This document shows, one piece after another, positions 36,201-42,917 of a stretch of 64,000 nt of DNA (position 1 is its first letter; the number at the start of each line of letters is the position of its first letter). Under the pieces are notes generated by a model. That model saw nothing but the letters and a program-made list of their open reading frames with translations, ran no database searches and had not been told where the DNA came from. The position numbers were made by a program, and so were the translations under genes. The stretch covers positions 71,212,984 through 71,276,983 of the forward strand of contig NC_088300.1 of assembly GCF_032854445.1 (NCBI RefSeq), in the 5' to 3' direction. The stretch is from Liolophura sinensis (Eukaryota; Mollusca; Polyplacophora; Chitonida; Chitonidae).

Positions 36201-36354
36201 TGACCTCGCCAGCCAATTTCCGTCCATAGTAAAATTGATGAAGAGGAAGTTGAAACAGTACCGGAAGAGTACTGTGCCGGCAGGGAACCAACCACATGAC
36301 CAACGTGGTAACCCAAACAACTTCGGCGGAGCCTGGAGTCCAGGCTGGTGTTAA
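12223..36354 (+). CDS. arylsulfatase B-like sulfatase, 14 exons
   Basis: Exons are 12223-12343, 16314-16425, 19623-19674, 19929-20032, 22238-22341, 23431-23495, 25923-26024, 26705-26768, 27909-28006, 33909-34048, 34580-34638, 35514-35619, 35907-36037 and 36182-36354. They total 1431 nt, giving 476 residues and a stop, and all introns are GT-AG with consistent phase. Family knowledge: sulfatases hydrolyse sulfate esters using a formylglycine made from a Cys in C-[ST]-P-x-R; human ARSB removes 4-sulfate from N-acetylgalactosamine in the lysosome. Visible residues are a signal peptide (1-26), metal-binding D38/D39, C76-S-P-S-R80, K130 and H132 in GKWHLG, H216, D274/N275, and K292. Offsets from the human ARSB positions I recall are a constant -15 and then -26, which fits one deletion of about 11 residues between them. 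The start was chosen because the upstream in-frame ATG at 12097 would bury the signal peptide. Substrate is not predictable. Confidence 0.93.
12948..13505 (+). repeat. 39-bp minisatellite, about 14 copies
   Basis: The unit is close to CTAATGTTACCCTGTCACAT followed by AGATGGGAATATCAACAGT. Because 39 is a multiple of 3 and no unit has a stop in two frames, long false ORFs (up to 238 codons) run through it. It lies in sulfatase intron 1. Units alternate between AATGTTACC and AAAATTACC variants, suggesting a 78-bp higher-order unit in part of the array. Confidence 0.93.
13721..13948 (-). mobile_element. tRNA-derived SINE, minus orientation
   Basis: Read on the minus strand, it has a GAGCTCAACTC-type B-box region, then the conserved core (ATACGACGG / TATTCTTTAGTACGACGTAAAACACCAA in reverse) and an AATAAA tail. 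It belongs to the same family as 23065-23340. Diverged copy. Confidence 0.75.
14441..14692 (+). mobile_element. tRNA-derived SINE
   Basis: A diverged tRNA-like head with a GGTCGTTGTGAATTCAAGAC B-box leads to the conserved core with CTTCCTCTCCGG, CACCATAAT, CTTGAGTACGGCGTAAAACA, and an AAATAAATAA tail. It lies in sulfatase intron 1. Confidence 0.8.
15561..15940 (+). mobile_element. SINE interrupted by a ~126-bp insertion
   Basis: The head and first half (15561-15726) and the second half (from about 15853 to the AATCAAATCAA tail) match the SINE consensus of this window. Unrelated sequence at about 15727-15852 separates them. The head retains A-box-like GGCCAGTCGGTTAACATG and B-box-like GTGAGTTTAAGTCC. 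Confidence 0.72.
15985..16187 (+). mobile_element. 5'-truncated SINE
   Basis: It starts at the B-box region (GTGAGTTCAAGTCC) and runs through the core to an AAATAAATAAATAAATT tail, directly after the previous SINE. Confidence 0.78.
16314..16425 (+). CDS. sulfatase exon 2: reaches the catalytic Cys
   Basis: It encodes GWNDVSWHNPDIISPHLDGL through QPNCSP. The codon for the formylglycine-forming Cys lies 9 nt before the splice site. The acceptor is TTTCTAAG and the donor GTAAGT, phase 2. Confidence 0.93.
16690..16832 (+). mobile_element. SINE fragment, both ends lost
   Basis: It retains GTGAGTTCAAGTCC, GGCTTCCTCTCC and a shortened core (CGTTGTACAAGTGAAATGTT). The tail is missing. Confidence 0.65.
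17934..19411 (+). mobile_element. Tc1-type DNA transposon, inactivated
   Basis: The ends are inverted copies (AACTCTGTCAAAAAAGAAAC on the left, with one mismatch further in), about 27 bp, flanked on each side by the TA target duplication (17932-17933 and 19412-19413). The transposase inside has an internal deletion and a frameshift, so the copy cannot move on its own but is otherwise nearly full length (1478 bp). It sits in sulfatase intron 2. Confidence 0.92.
18263..19217 (+). pseudogene. Tc1/mariner transposase, DD34E, frameshifted
   Basis: The N-terminal part (from MPRLSAADRNIAIGRLQAGE) holds the helix-turn-helix that binds the terminal repeats. A deletion and frameshift near 18420-18470 remove part of the second DNA-binding subdomain. 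The rest (18480-19217) is open and carries the catalytic triad as WFSDESRF, FQQDNARRHTA and PDLNPIEHLWD, with 34 residues between the second Asp and the Glu. The enzyme cuts and pastes the element into TA sites. Substantial similarity to family sequence implies fairly recent loss. Confidence 0.9.
19623..19674 (+). CDS. sulfatase exon 3: rest of the sulfatase signature
   Basis: This 52-nt exon completes CSPSR and encodes SCFMSGKYPYHTGLQ. Joined to exon 2 it gives the full C-x-P-x-R motif followed by the expected TGLQ-type turn. Confidence 0.9.
19929..20032 (+). CDS. sulfatase exon 4
   Basis: It encodes LPEKLKEAGYINHMVGK, the helix and strand leading into the catalytic Lys of GKWHLG. The donor GTATGT splits the Lys codon. 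Confidence 0.92.
20780..21290 (+). repeat. degenerate A-rich minisatellite, roughly 45-50-bp units
   Basis: Units contain CATCCTGAGAAAAAC, then CGGGGCCCCACAG and AGACAACT, with heavy drift and an A run at 21188-21212. It lies in sulfatase intron 4. Open frames through it are spurious. Confidence 0.75.
21858..22072 (-). mobile_element. SINE, minus orientation, head truncated
   Basis: In reverse it has GTGAGTTCAAGTCCAGCTTC, CACCATAACAC, CGTCTTATATGTGAAAAATT and an AATAAGTAAATAAATC tail. Sulfatase intron 4. Confidence 0.78.
22238..22341 (+). CDS. sulfatase exon 5: second sulfatase signature
   Basis: It begins with the last base of the Lys codon and reads WHLGFCNQQYLPTSRGFDTF, then GFYLGLEDHYTH. 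This is the classical G-Y-x-[ST]-x-x-x-GKWHLG region with the catalytic His. Confidence 0.93.
23065..23340 (+). mobile_element. full-length tRNA-derived SINE
   Basis: The head shows a pol III A-box (TGGCTCAGTTGGTTAGCGCG) and B-box (GTGAGTTCAAGTCC). The core has CTTCCTCTCCGGTCGTACGT, ACCATAATGATGGCC and GTATAAGTGAAGTATTCTTG, and the tail is AAATAAATACATAAAT. From memory this core resembles the deeply conserved Nin/Deu-like central domains of metazoan SINEs. Sulfatase intron 5. Confidence 0.87.
23431..23495 (+). CDS. sulfatase exon 6
   Basis: It encodes GGYDMRFNDTLYSEAEGIYST, corresponding to the ARSB segment before the YSTNIFTKRA helix. This segment is shorter than in human ARSB and accounts for the offset change. 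Confidence 0.85.
24060..24430. repeat. dispersed repeat shared with the 53.2-53.5 kb region
   Basis: ACTGCTTCTCTTTGCATGAT, TTCGTACTTTATATACTTTC and GTTGACGGCTGGTA-type blocks occur in the same order at 53335-53490, and the GTTGCAATCAAAGCGCAACT block recurs near 44030 and 45710. This is an unclassified interspersed element in sulfatase intron 6. Confidence 0.65.
24950..25900. repeat. degenerate short-unit repeat region
   Basis: Phrases such as CATTCCATGATT, TGATTGCTCAT and GGGCATATAATTGGTCATCTC recur many times at irregular 20-60-bp spacing. It looks like an old minisatellite in sulfatase intron 6. Confidence 0.55.
25923..26024 (+). CDS. sulfatase exon 7: catalytic His
   Basis: It encodes ELFGQRAVDIINSH, then PLFLYLSFQAVHGPLQ. 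The His of VHGPLQ corresponds to the sulfate-binding His of ARSB. Confidence 0.92.
26705..26768 (+). CDS. sulfatase exon 8
   Basis: It encodes VPQRYEDMNSHIKNRRRRRY, with a run of five Arg residues in place of the usual mixed polar stretch before the Y-[AS]-[AG]-M segment. Confidence 0.88.
27211..27430 (+). mobile_element. tRNA-derived SINE with short head deletion
   Basis: A-box (TGGCTCAGTTGGTTAACGCG) and core are clear. A gap between A- and B-box regions and a shortened 3' core distinguish it from the 23065 copy. Tail AAATAAATAAATAAAT. Sulfatase intron 8. Confidence 0.83.
27909..28006 (+). CDS. sulfatase exon 9
   Basis: It encodes MVTAMDEAVGNVRQALEATG and ends NSVIIFNTD, the strand carrying the metal-ligand Asp. 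The splice falls exactly between that Asp and the following Asn-Gly-Gly. Confidence 0.93.
28226..28395 (+). repeat. 5' LTR
   Basis: It starts TGCAATGTTCCGAC and ends GCGATATTGCA. The primer binding site should start at 28396 (TTGGCAACGAGCATG), but I could not assign the tRNA. Confidence 0.82.
28430..29300 (+). pseudogene. Gypsy gag with an internal 53-bp repeat expansion
   Basis: The segment from ALLLHLAGPDVQDKCETLTD through FDEHFKPQK, ARQKQWETFENLIPRLRSLA and a damaged CX2C zinc knuckle (CIRCGNFG) is typical of Gypsy gag. The 5' part, encoding RALLLHLAGPDVQ, is repeated six times with a 53-bp period, which shifts the frame at each unit and destroys the ORF. Confidence 0.82.
28433..28745 (+). 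repeat. 53-bp tandem repeat inside gag, 6 copies
   Basis: The anchor TCTGTTATTACATTT (one copy reads ACTGTTATTACATTT) occurs at 28441, 28494, 28547, 28599, 28652 and 28705. Spacings are 53, 53, 52, 53 and 53. The third unit lost one base. See the gag entry for the effect on coding. Confidence 0.95.
29450..31960 (+). pseudogene. Gypsy pol: protease, RT, RNase H, integrase
   Basis: In order: protease VWIDSGANANIID (about 29494); RT with LLDDNVIEPVEPAE and ICVDMRRANEA and a damaged catalytic region (MSDDM near 30212, followed by a deletion); the connecting RT segment SEVWSFLGLAKYCSRYI (about 30325); RNase H LIVDASPV and EKRYSQTEKEALAAVWG; the H-H-C-C domain (HETHPGLVKTKQLL, CHLCQ); the integrase core (LSLDILGPFSAGEYIVAVMD, TTDNGLQFVSQ); and a C-terminal tail ending near 31959. 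Multiple stops and frameshifts occur throughout, so it is dead. Confidence 0.87.
32424..32597 (+). repeat. 3' LTR
   Basis: It starts TGTAGTGTGCCGAC directly after the polypurine tract and ends GCGACATTACA. Shared blocks with the 5' LTR include GACAAGTCGT-TTTTATATATAC and ACGTCAGTCGAGT. Confidence 0.85.
32640..32852 (-). mobile_element. SINE, minus orientation
   Basis: In reverse it has a head with GGCCGATTGGTTAGCGTGTC, GTGAGTTCAAGTCC and a shortened core. It adjoins the 3' LTR of the Gypsy element. Confidence 0.75.
32966..33482 (+). repeat. 52-58-bp tandem repeat, about 9 degenerate copies
   Basis: The unit is built on ACTTGTCATTGTAACTGTCC, AGGCAATAATGATATT and GCTGATAAAACA. The first two units are 55 bp and almost identical; later ones drift. 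Sulfatase intron 9. Confidence 0.88.
33528..33812 (+). mobile_element. second SINE-like family, copy 1
   Basis: It matches 37574-37900 over nearly its whole length (CACACCTAAGACTTTAAAAG, GTTCAGCATGAAGGGGATAG, GGAAATCCGTCCTGCAACAA, then GTACGACGTTAAACCCCAAG and a CACTCGCTCACTCA tail). From memory, this 3' end is common in molluscan short interspersed repeats. Sulfatase intron 9. Confidence 0.78.
33909..34048 (+). CDS. sulfatase exon 10: NGG and catalytic Lys
   Basis: It encodes NGGPAHKVSNNLPLRG, then SKNTLYEGGTKGP, matching the R-G-x-K-x-x-x-x-E-G-G motif. It is separated from exon 9 by a 5.9-kb intron that holds an LTR retrotransposon. Confidence 0.93.
34580..34638 (+). CDS. sulfatase exon 11
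   Basis: This short exon encodes MIHAVDWFPTILHLAGVTP, a well-conserved sulfatase segment. It opens after ATAATTGCAG and closes at G|GTAATG, phase 1. It is too short to appear as a long ORF and was found by frame continuity. Confidence 0.9.
35514..35619 (+). CDS. sulfatase exon 12
   Basis: It encodes DRDIDGVNQWPTLSEG, then EFVYNIDESQAAIR, the D-G-x-[ND]-x-W and NID motifs of the ARSB/I/J group. The acceptor TTGCCAG is preceded by a T-rich tract. Confidence 0.9.
35907..36037 (+). CDS. sulfatase exon 13
   Basis: It encodes VGKYKLIQGSAGDLNGWYP and ends DFRLYDIEG, the C-terminal beta domain. Acceptor TGTTTAAG; donor GTAAGA, phase 1. Confidence 0.9.
36182..36354 (+). CDS. sulfatase exon 14 and stop
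   Basis: It encodes ADPSEHFDLASQFPSIVKLM, a Lys-rich helix, and a Trp/Gly-rich tail ending WSPGWC before TAA. The tail matches the GxWxPW-type end of ARSB-like enzymes. Confidence 0.92.
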
Positions 36355-36740
36355 CTGCCAATGTGGCATGTCATAAAATCTTCTGACGTATAAAGAAAAG
36401 CCATTTACCTATTAAAACGAACTGTTTTCAGATCCGATGCCGTACATATTCTTGGCGCTCATTTTTTTCGACTTTAAATTAATCGGGAGCGGTGTTTTCA
36501 TTTTCGGGCATATTATCGTTCTGAGCATATTTTCCCGGTCATATCCAGATGGTATCTGCCTGCGGTGGAACTGTCCAAACGTCGTTACATTTATGTGGCT
36601 AGTTACAGACTGCGGCTTTGTCAGGAGGTTTGGCAGGTGCCTGGTGAAGGGCAGTGGTTTCCTCCGAATTGTAGGATTTTCTGCACCTACACGCATACCG
36701 GCTGTCTTACAGCTGAAATATTCTTGAGTGAACAACGACC

Positions 36741-36978
36741 AGGGCCTCCGTGATCTAAAGAGATTAGCACGCCAGCGCAATCAAACTGCAAAGTTCAAGT
36801 CCAGCTCTTGCTGGCTTCCTCTCCGGCCGTTCGCGGTAATGTCTGCAGCAACCTGCGGATGGTTGTGGGTTTTCCCCTGGTTCGGCTCCGTTTCTTCCCA
36901 CCATAATGCTGGCCGCCGTCGTATAAGAGAATTATTCTTGAGTACGGCGTAAGCACCAATCAAATAAATAAATAAACA
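36741..36978 (+). mobile_element. tRNA-derived SINE
   Basis: The head is diverged, but AAGTTCAAGTCCAGCTCTTG and the core (CTTCCTCTCCGGCCGTTCGC, CCACCATAATGCTGGCCGCC, CTTGAGTACGGCGT) are clear. Tail AAATAAATAAATAAA. A further core fragment lies just before it at about 36640-36730. Confidence 0.82.
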
Positions 36979-37079
36979 CCGATCAAATAAATGACTGAAT
37001 GAAGCAGCCATTGGACGTTGGCCTTGAGATTGAGTACCAGGAGACGTCGATTGTTTTGGCATCATGAGTATTCTTCGGG

Positions 37080-37152
37080 CTACCATAACGCTGGCCGCCG
37101 TGGTATAAGTGAAATATTCTTAAATACAGCGTAAAACTCCAGTCAAATAAAT
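37080..37152 (+). mobile_element. SINE 3' core fragment
   Basis: Only CCATAACGCTGGCCGCCGTG, AAGTGAAATATTCTTAAATA and a short AAATAAAT end remain. Confidence 0.72.
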
Positions 37153-37573
37153 CCAAAATGTTAGAAATACGTCAGACAATATAGTTTGTTTGTTTAAAGG
37201 TTTACCATAAGTTTCAACATTGTTTTGGTCAATTCTGTAATAGAATGATCCAAATGCTATAGTAATGCCTAAATGCGACGAATTGCGAGTCTTGGCCCAG
37301 TGGAAATTAAGATTTTTGTCTTCCAGTGGCTGGGAACACAAGATGTGTGGATTCAGTCCCAGCCGTGTGTTCACAGACAGAAGATTTTGCGCTTTCATTT
37401 TTCTTGGTGACAGCAGGGGGTTGACGACGCTCGTGCCTTTCCACCAATATGGCGTACACAACTATACCTCACATTTGTGAATGTTTATTAGTTGTTTGCC
37501 GAAGGTGGGTGGTTTATCGCGTGTATAATCCGGTTTCTTCCACCAATAAAATTGTTCGCCATCGTATAAGTCG

Positions 37574-37900
37574 TATAGGATGATCGAGTCACACCTAAGA
37601 CTTTAAAAGTGGAAGTTGTAACTGCCTCGCTTGGTGTTCAGCATGAAGGGGATAGTGCAACGACTGATTGACCCGTATCAGTATAATGGCTCTGGCGGGG
37701 GCGGCTTACTTGCCTTCGGTAAGGCGTCTCAGTGAAACAGCACTAAATAAAAGAGCGGTGGAAATCCGTCCTGCAACAAGGAGGCACATTACATGTACAT
37801 GCACCCTAAAGATTCCTTCGTCGTCATATGAGTGAAAAATTGTTGAGTACGTTATTATTTACGACATTATGCATTAAACCCCAAGCACTCACTCACTCAA
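37574..37900 (+). mobile_element. second SINE-like family, copy 2
   Basis: It is homologous to 33528-33812 (shared GTTCAGCATGAAGGGGATAG, GCGTCTCAGTGAAACAGCAC, GGAAATCCGTCCTGCAACAA). Near the 3' end, GAGTACG and GTTAAACCCC are separated by about 20 extra bases (ATTATTTACGACATTATGC-like), absent from copy 1. Confidence 0.78.
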
Positions 37901-38129
37901 AATACAATAAAGGAAATATGCTGCCATACAGGGACTGGTGTGTTTTACACTTAATCGGCGGCGATCAGGTATATGACCGTGTGGAATATGACCTAGCTTT
38001 GCTAGGTATACGACAAGTCTCCTCACTTACGACCGTTGCTAACGCAACAGATGGATTCGAACCTGGTACCTTGTGCATGTACCTGGTACTTCAAGGGATA
38101 GTGGCGTGTAATGATGCGATTAAACCAAT

Positions 38130-39190
38130 ACATTCAAATACGGTCAGATATATACATGAAGCAATGAAGAATAGTGATTATTAAGCGAAAAAACATACTA
38201 GCTTCTCTGAACGTATGCATTCTGACACGCCAGAGGGTCAAAGGTTATTATGGTATTTAACTGTTCTCTACGGCAACTTATTCACAGATTTGCTGTTTGT
38301 GCCTGTTTCTACTTACCTTACATTTTTACACTGAAAATGACCACAGGAATCCATACTTTATGTTTGTGTATAGTTATCTAGTGTAATACAGTAAAAAACA
38401 ACTGAGCGTAAATTCGACGTGTACACTTTTTGCTAGCGCAGTGTAGATCATAAATAAAAAAAACAAAAATTGAGTATTAGTCAGTTATAAGATAAGACAA
38501 AAATCAATACGGCCATATGTATGTAGTCTATATCAGCGCGATGAGGCAAATCAAGACAAACCATTACTGATAGAAACAATCCTGGTGGATTCTAATGCAC
38601 GAGCCTTAGGCTGTCATTTAGTTTGCTTCATGGCATTTTCTAAGCGAGTAATCCTAGTATGTACCACAGTTCATCTGCCACAAGCATGTTACATGCCCCA
38701 AGCCGTGAACTTTAATTAGTTATTCCGTCTCTGTCTTCTTTTCCACATGGGACATTTACTTTTTGAGGGGAAATACTCTTTGGTTGTCTTGCAGGTATTA
38801 TTATAGCAAGATACAAAGCATTACCAGAAATGTCTGATTCGTGTATTTCCTGTATTTTGAACTTTCATACTGCATGGCCGTGGTCTTACACTCATTCAGT
38901 AACAAACCTCCAATGTGTCTTCATTAGCTAATCTATACTCTTTGTTCTTCACTTTCAGTGCAGTGAATTTCATCTTCACTAGCGTATAGAAATATTAATA
39001 CTTCGAAACAATGTTTACGTTACAAAAATCTCTATTCAGGTTTATTTGCTTGATCTATTTCTTAACCCAGCGAGCCAAAACTAAAGAATGTTTCATTAAC
39101 TTCGGATGTTTAAATCCAGATAAAAACAACCTTTGCAAATTGTGACAAAGCATCCGTCTTCAAAGCTACGCCTTCTTTTGTTCCCTTAAT
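38130..39190. repeat. dispersed repeat shared with 46.0-46.9 kb
   Basis: Blocks such as TTCTTTTCCACATG-GACATTTAC, GGGGAAATACTCTTTGGTTG, AATGTCTGATTCGTGTAT, CATTAGCTAATCTATACTC and GAATGTTTCATTAACTTC occur in the same order at 46070-46600, and part again at 46670-46860. A related piece is at 55130-55230. This is an unclassified element or old duplication. Confidence 0.7.
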
Positions 39191-39811
39191 TGGAAATCTT
39201 TTATTTGATATGAATGATGTGGTCAAAGAAACCCAAGAAAATTGGGACAAAGGGCCAGTAGTATTCACTGTATTCACGTCTGGCTGAAGGACTAATGTAA
39301 ATGGCTACTAACGATTGTATAATAAGAGTTACTACTCAGAAACCATGGGATTCTTTCAGATTACGTCTATTTACATAGCATGATCTTTTACAACCTTCAT
39401 TCTAAAATTTAACTTAAAAGAATGTTTAACCTGAATCCATAAAAAAATGTCGTCGCTCATCTGAAAATGTTCTAAAGCAAATATTCACATAGAAAATTCT
39501 TTAAGGTGGATTTCAGTTCATTGTCCAAGGCCTTGGACTCAAAATGGTATAATTCATGGACAAAATGCAGAAATTCCTATGTGTTCCTTGGATGATCTGG
39601 TGTGTGGGAGCGATCATTTCTTCGCTGTGAGAGGTCAAGATACAGGGAATACCGTGTTAAGATGTAGGTTTTAATAACATGTAGAAAACAAACTACTTAG
39701 TAAGACTAGAAAAACTGGAAAAGAAAATTAGAAAAATGGATAATGGAGACAAGAATGTCTATTAGGAAAAGTCCGTCTTAAATCCTCCAAATGGAATGTT
39801 TCATGATATTA

Positions 39812-40018
39812 GTTATTTGATTTATTTGATTGGTGTTTTTTACGCCGTACTCAAGAATATTTCACTTATACGACGGCGGCCAACATTATGGTGGGTGGAA
39901 ACCGGGCAGAGCCCGGGGGAAACCCGCAACCATCCGCAGGTTGCTGACAGACCTTCCCACGTACCGCCGGAGAGGAAGCCAACATGAGCTCGATTTCAAC
40001 TCACAGCGACCGCATTCA
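39812..40018 (-). mobile_element. SINE, minus orientation
   Basis: In reverse the order is GTGAGTTGAAATCGAGCTCATG, CTTCCTCTCCGGCGGTACGT, CCCGGTTTCCACCCACCATA, TATTCTTGAGTACGGCGTAA and an AATCAAATAAATCAAAT tail. The core is close to consensus, so this is one of the younger copies. Confidence 0.82.
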
Positions 40019-40079
40019 TGAAATTGGTATCTGGCTGTATAAGATGATTTGGAATGATTAACCTGACAATACAGGGGAT

Positions 40080-40435
40080 TTGCCTATGATTTAATGTCCC
40101 TAAATATAGTAAATGGTAAATATAGTAAACATACAGGAGATATACCTGTGATGGTGTATCCCTATGGTAAACATAGTAAACATACAGGGGATATGCCTAT
40201 GACAGTGTATCTATATGGTAAATATAGTAAACATACAGGGGATATGCCTATGAGGGTACATCGCTATGGTAAATATAGTAAACATACAGGGGATATACCT
40301 GTGATGGTACATTACTATGGTAAATATAGTAAACATACAGGGGATATGCCTATGATGGTACATCGCTATGGTAAATATAGTAAATCTACATGGGATATGC
40401 ATATGATAGCATACACCTAAATATAGTAAATATAT
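40080..40435 (+). repeat. 51-bp minisatellite, about 7 copies
   Basis: The unit contains GGTAAATATAGTAAACATAC, AGGGGATATGCCTATGATGG and TACATCGCTAT. The 51-bp period gives an open 108-codon false frame and its antisense. Confidence 0.92.
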
Positions 40436-41844
40436 TCTTTAAAAAATCGCTTTTAGGTGGATAGTTTAAATGATACGAAAAGTACTCATTCCACGCCTTC
40501 CAAACTGTTATACAAGGTATAATTCTTCTTTTAAATACCCATGTGTCTTTATACAAACATTATATTCCAGATGTACTTGATCCAGTATTTCACCATCTAA
40601 AGTTTGCAGGCATTTAACAGAAACTCAAGGCAAAACACTTCTGTGTAGCTTTTTCAAAAATAGCGCCATGATTCTGAAAGAATTACAGAACAGAAGTATC
40701 ACAAATAAGAAAGTATTCTTAATGCAAAATATGTTAAATGGACTAATGCTTTAGTGAAGTGTTGTCTGTACAAAACTGAAAGACTTTCAATATGGTTTTG
40801 TATAAAATAATCCCAGCAAATAATACCTTCGGAAAATTGGGCGAAATTCATATGATTCCTGTGACTATAGCAAGCAAGATAAAGGAACAATAGAATACTT
40901 ATTTTTAGAGAGCTCAACTGGCCAATGAAGGAGAAGAAATAAATGTCCACTTAGGGCAGGTGACCACAAGAGACAGGGTGGGTAAAAGGACGAGCCAACA
41001 CATGCCTTATGTTCATACATCTTACGTACTTTGCAGATAAGATGTCAGAATATCACATTGAAGGGAAGTGTATTTAATCAACTTCGTACAGAAAGTCACA
41101 GTTTAATTAAAAATGGGCAAAGTTTCGAAATTATTGCGAGATATACAGGATTACAAGGTCACAACTTTAGTACTCGCTCGTGATCTGCTGACTTGTGGGG
41201 AGTAAAAATTACTCTCCTAAAAGTGAAAAGTTATCCCTGTCAGGAACCTTGTATCGGTGGTTACAAGAGTGCTAGGTTTTCACACAATATTCTTCTAGCC
41301 TCACCTGGGTGAATTATCACTGCATTATCTCACACATTCTTCTTAACTGGATCATTTGGTAAAAGCAAAACTGGACCCTCAGTTCCTTGTATCACACGAG
41401 GCACTGTAGTGTCCGAGTGATGCATAACGCCTATGTGTAGCTGACATCCTTTAGATACTCCCCTTTGAAGCTGATGTGATGTATCCACTGCACAAGGCAT
41501 CGTTCAGGATTCGATAGCCAGGTTTTATGAGGTGGGAACTGTGTGACAGCTGACACCAACATACAGGCCTCAGAAATATAAATAAAGCAGGTAAACAACA
41601 CAAAATAACAGCTTTTCAGTCTGTTGTCCTTTTGGACGTAATAATCTGGCCTTGACAAAATTGTATATGTCCTAGAACAGACATATACATAAACAGGAAT
41701 ATGTTTATAGATTCAGTTCCAGGAAAAATAGGTGTTGGGCTAACATCTGGCATTTAACAGACATAATATTTCCGCGCACGACCAATACACCTACATTGAT
41801 ACCCGAGTATACTGCAACGATGTTAATTGCTTCTGTTGCATTTG

Positions 41845-42852
41845 TCACCGTGTGTTTGTATCCAAGCTTTCAGTTTCCCTTCGTCTTATGGTGAAGTTGC
41901 AGATTTTGGTTACCACGCTCTTGTAGGCGTCTCTGTATTTCCTGTTAACGAGTCCGTGGACAACAGGGTTAGCTGCGGACGACATCCAGACAAAGGTAAA
42001 GCATGTTTTGTTCAGCCACTCCGGCACAAACACTCCGGTCTGTGCAATGGCATTTACAAAAAGCGCCGGTAAAGTTGTGACAAGATACACGATGTACACC
42101 ATGGCTAACATGATAGTGAGTCTGGTCTCTGTGCTCCGTGCCGTTCCCAAGGCGGTTGCACGTCCAAGGGCATCAACTCTCCTTCTGCTAGCAGTTACGT
42201 AGAGAAAAATCCGAATGTAACAAAGCGTCATGAAAATTACAGGGAATGTGGACACAACAGCTATTAAAACAATCCTTAGAATACCATTTCCCATAAATCC
42301 GCAACTTCTGTCCAAAGATTCGAACCCGAAATTCCCTATAGTTTTGTCAAAAAATGACGGCGATATTAACCGGAAGGGCAAGAGGAAATCACAGGTATAC
42401 GTTATTGCCACAGCCCCATTTCCGCTTATTTGGTGGTATTTGCTCTTCAGAACAACAGCAATATACCTGTTGATGGCAATAGCACCTGTACTCAGCACCG
42501 ACGACCCCAGAAGCCAGTTTGTGATGAAGCCAATGGCCCAGCAGGCATCTGAGGCTGGCGGATGTCCGGTGAAGTATGTATAGATGTGAACAGGAACGGG
42601 TATACTGAGAAACAAGAAGTAGCAAACACTCAGACTTAAGACGAGGAAATTGGGAGCGCTTCTTAGCTCTTTCTTCATGATGACTGAAGCAATGACTAGA
42701 AGATTTCCAGGAATCCCGACAAGCATTATAACACAACTCAAACCAACCATAACTGCGAACACCATATCTCCTTCAGTCAGAACTTCTGTTAAATTAAAAC
42801 CAGTATTGTTGTTTTCAGGACCATTGAGGACTTCAAAAGCCAGGCTTTCCAT
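41845..42852 (-). CDS. rhodopsin-family GPCR, altered signature residues (copy 1)
   Basis: This intronless 335-residue frame has seven hydrophobic segments (about 30-58, 67-95, 104-126, 147-168, 190-218, 246-270, 282-305). It has N50 of TM1, C104/C184 for the extracellular disulfide, NRY (128-130) in place of DRY, and an N-terminal tail with NxT sites at N15 and N20. The NRY form, with an NPxx[YH]GLVN[RK]KYRDAY helix 8, recalls the Tre1/moody/GPR84 and melatonin-like groups; the ligand is unknown. Position 2.50, normally Asp, is Tyr78, and NPxxY reads NPVVH. Both sites control sodium binding and activation in class A receptors. It may still be expressed but signal differently, or be an early pseudogene. 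Confidence 0.87.
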   Translation of the reverse strand: MESLAFEVLNGPENNNTGFNLTEVLTEGDMVFAVMVGLSCVIMLVGIPGNLLVIASVIMKKELRSAPNFLVLSLSVCYFLFLSIPVPVHIYTYFTGHPPASDACWAIGFITNWLLGSSVLSTGAIAINRYIAVVLKSKYHQISGNGAVAITYTCDFLLPFRLISPSFFDKTIGNFGFESLDRSCGFMGNGILRIVLIAVVSTFPVIFMTLCYIRIFLYVTASRRRVDALGRATALGTARSTETRLTIMLAMVYIVYLVTTLPALFVNAIAQTGVFVPEWLNKTCFTFVWMSSAANPVVHGLVNRKYRDAYKSVVTKICNFTIRRRETESLDTNTR

Positions 42853-42908
42853 GTTTGTTGTGATCGAGTGCTATGCTGTACATCCCTTAATCACCATTAT
42901 GTATCTCT

Positions 42909-42917
42909 CTTTTATAG
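42909..42917 (-). promoter_or_regulatory. TATA box of GPCR copy 1
   Basis: On the minus strand this reads CTATAAAAG, about 57 bp before the ATG. The element and the sequence down to the ATG are conserved at the other two GPCR loci. Confidence 0.6.

Larger units (their letters stand above)
36355..41844. other. intergenic region between sulfatase and first GPCR
   Basis: It holds SINE copies at 36741, 37080 and 39812, a second-family SINE at 37574, a 51-bp array at 40080 and a dispersed repeat at 38130-39190. I recognise no gene here. Confidence 0.55.

Noticed and set aside
40094-40420. 108-codon ORF
   Set aside because: Product of the 51-bp minisatellite.
42389-42736. 115-codon minus-strand ORF inside the GPCR, and a matching one at 47302-47649
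   Set aside because: Out-of-frame shadow of the receptor on the same strand.
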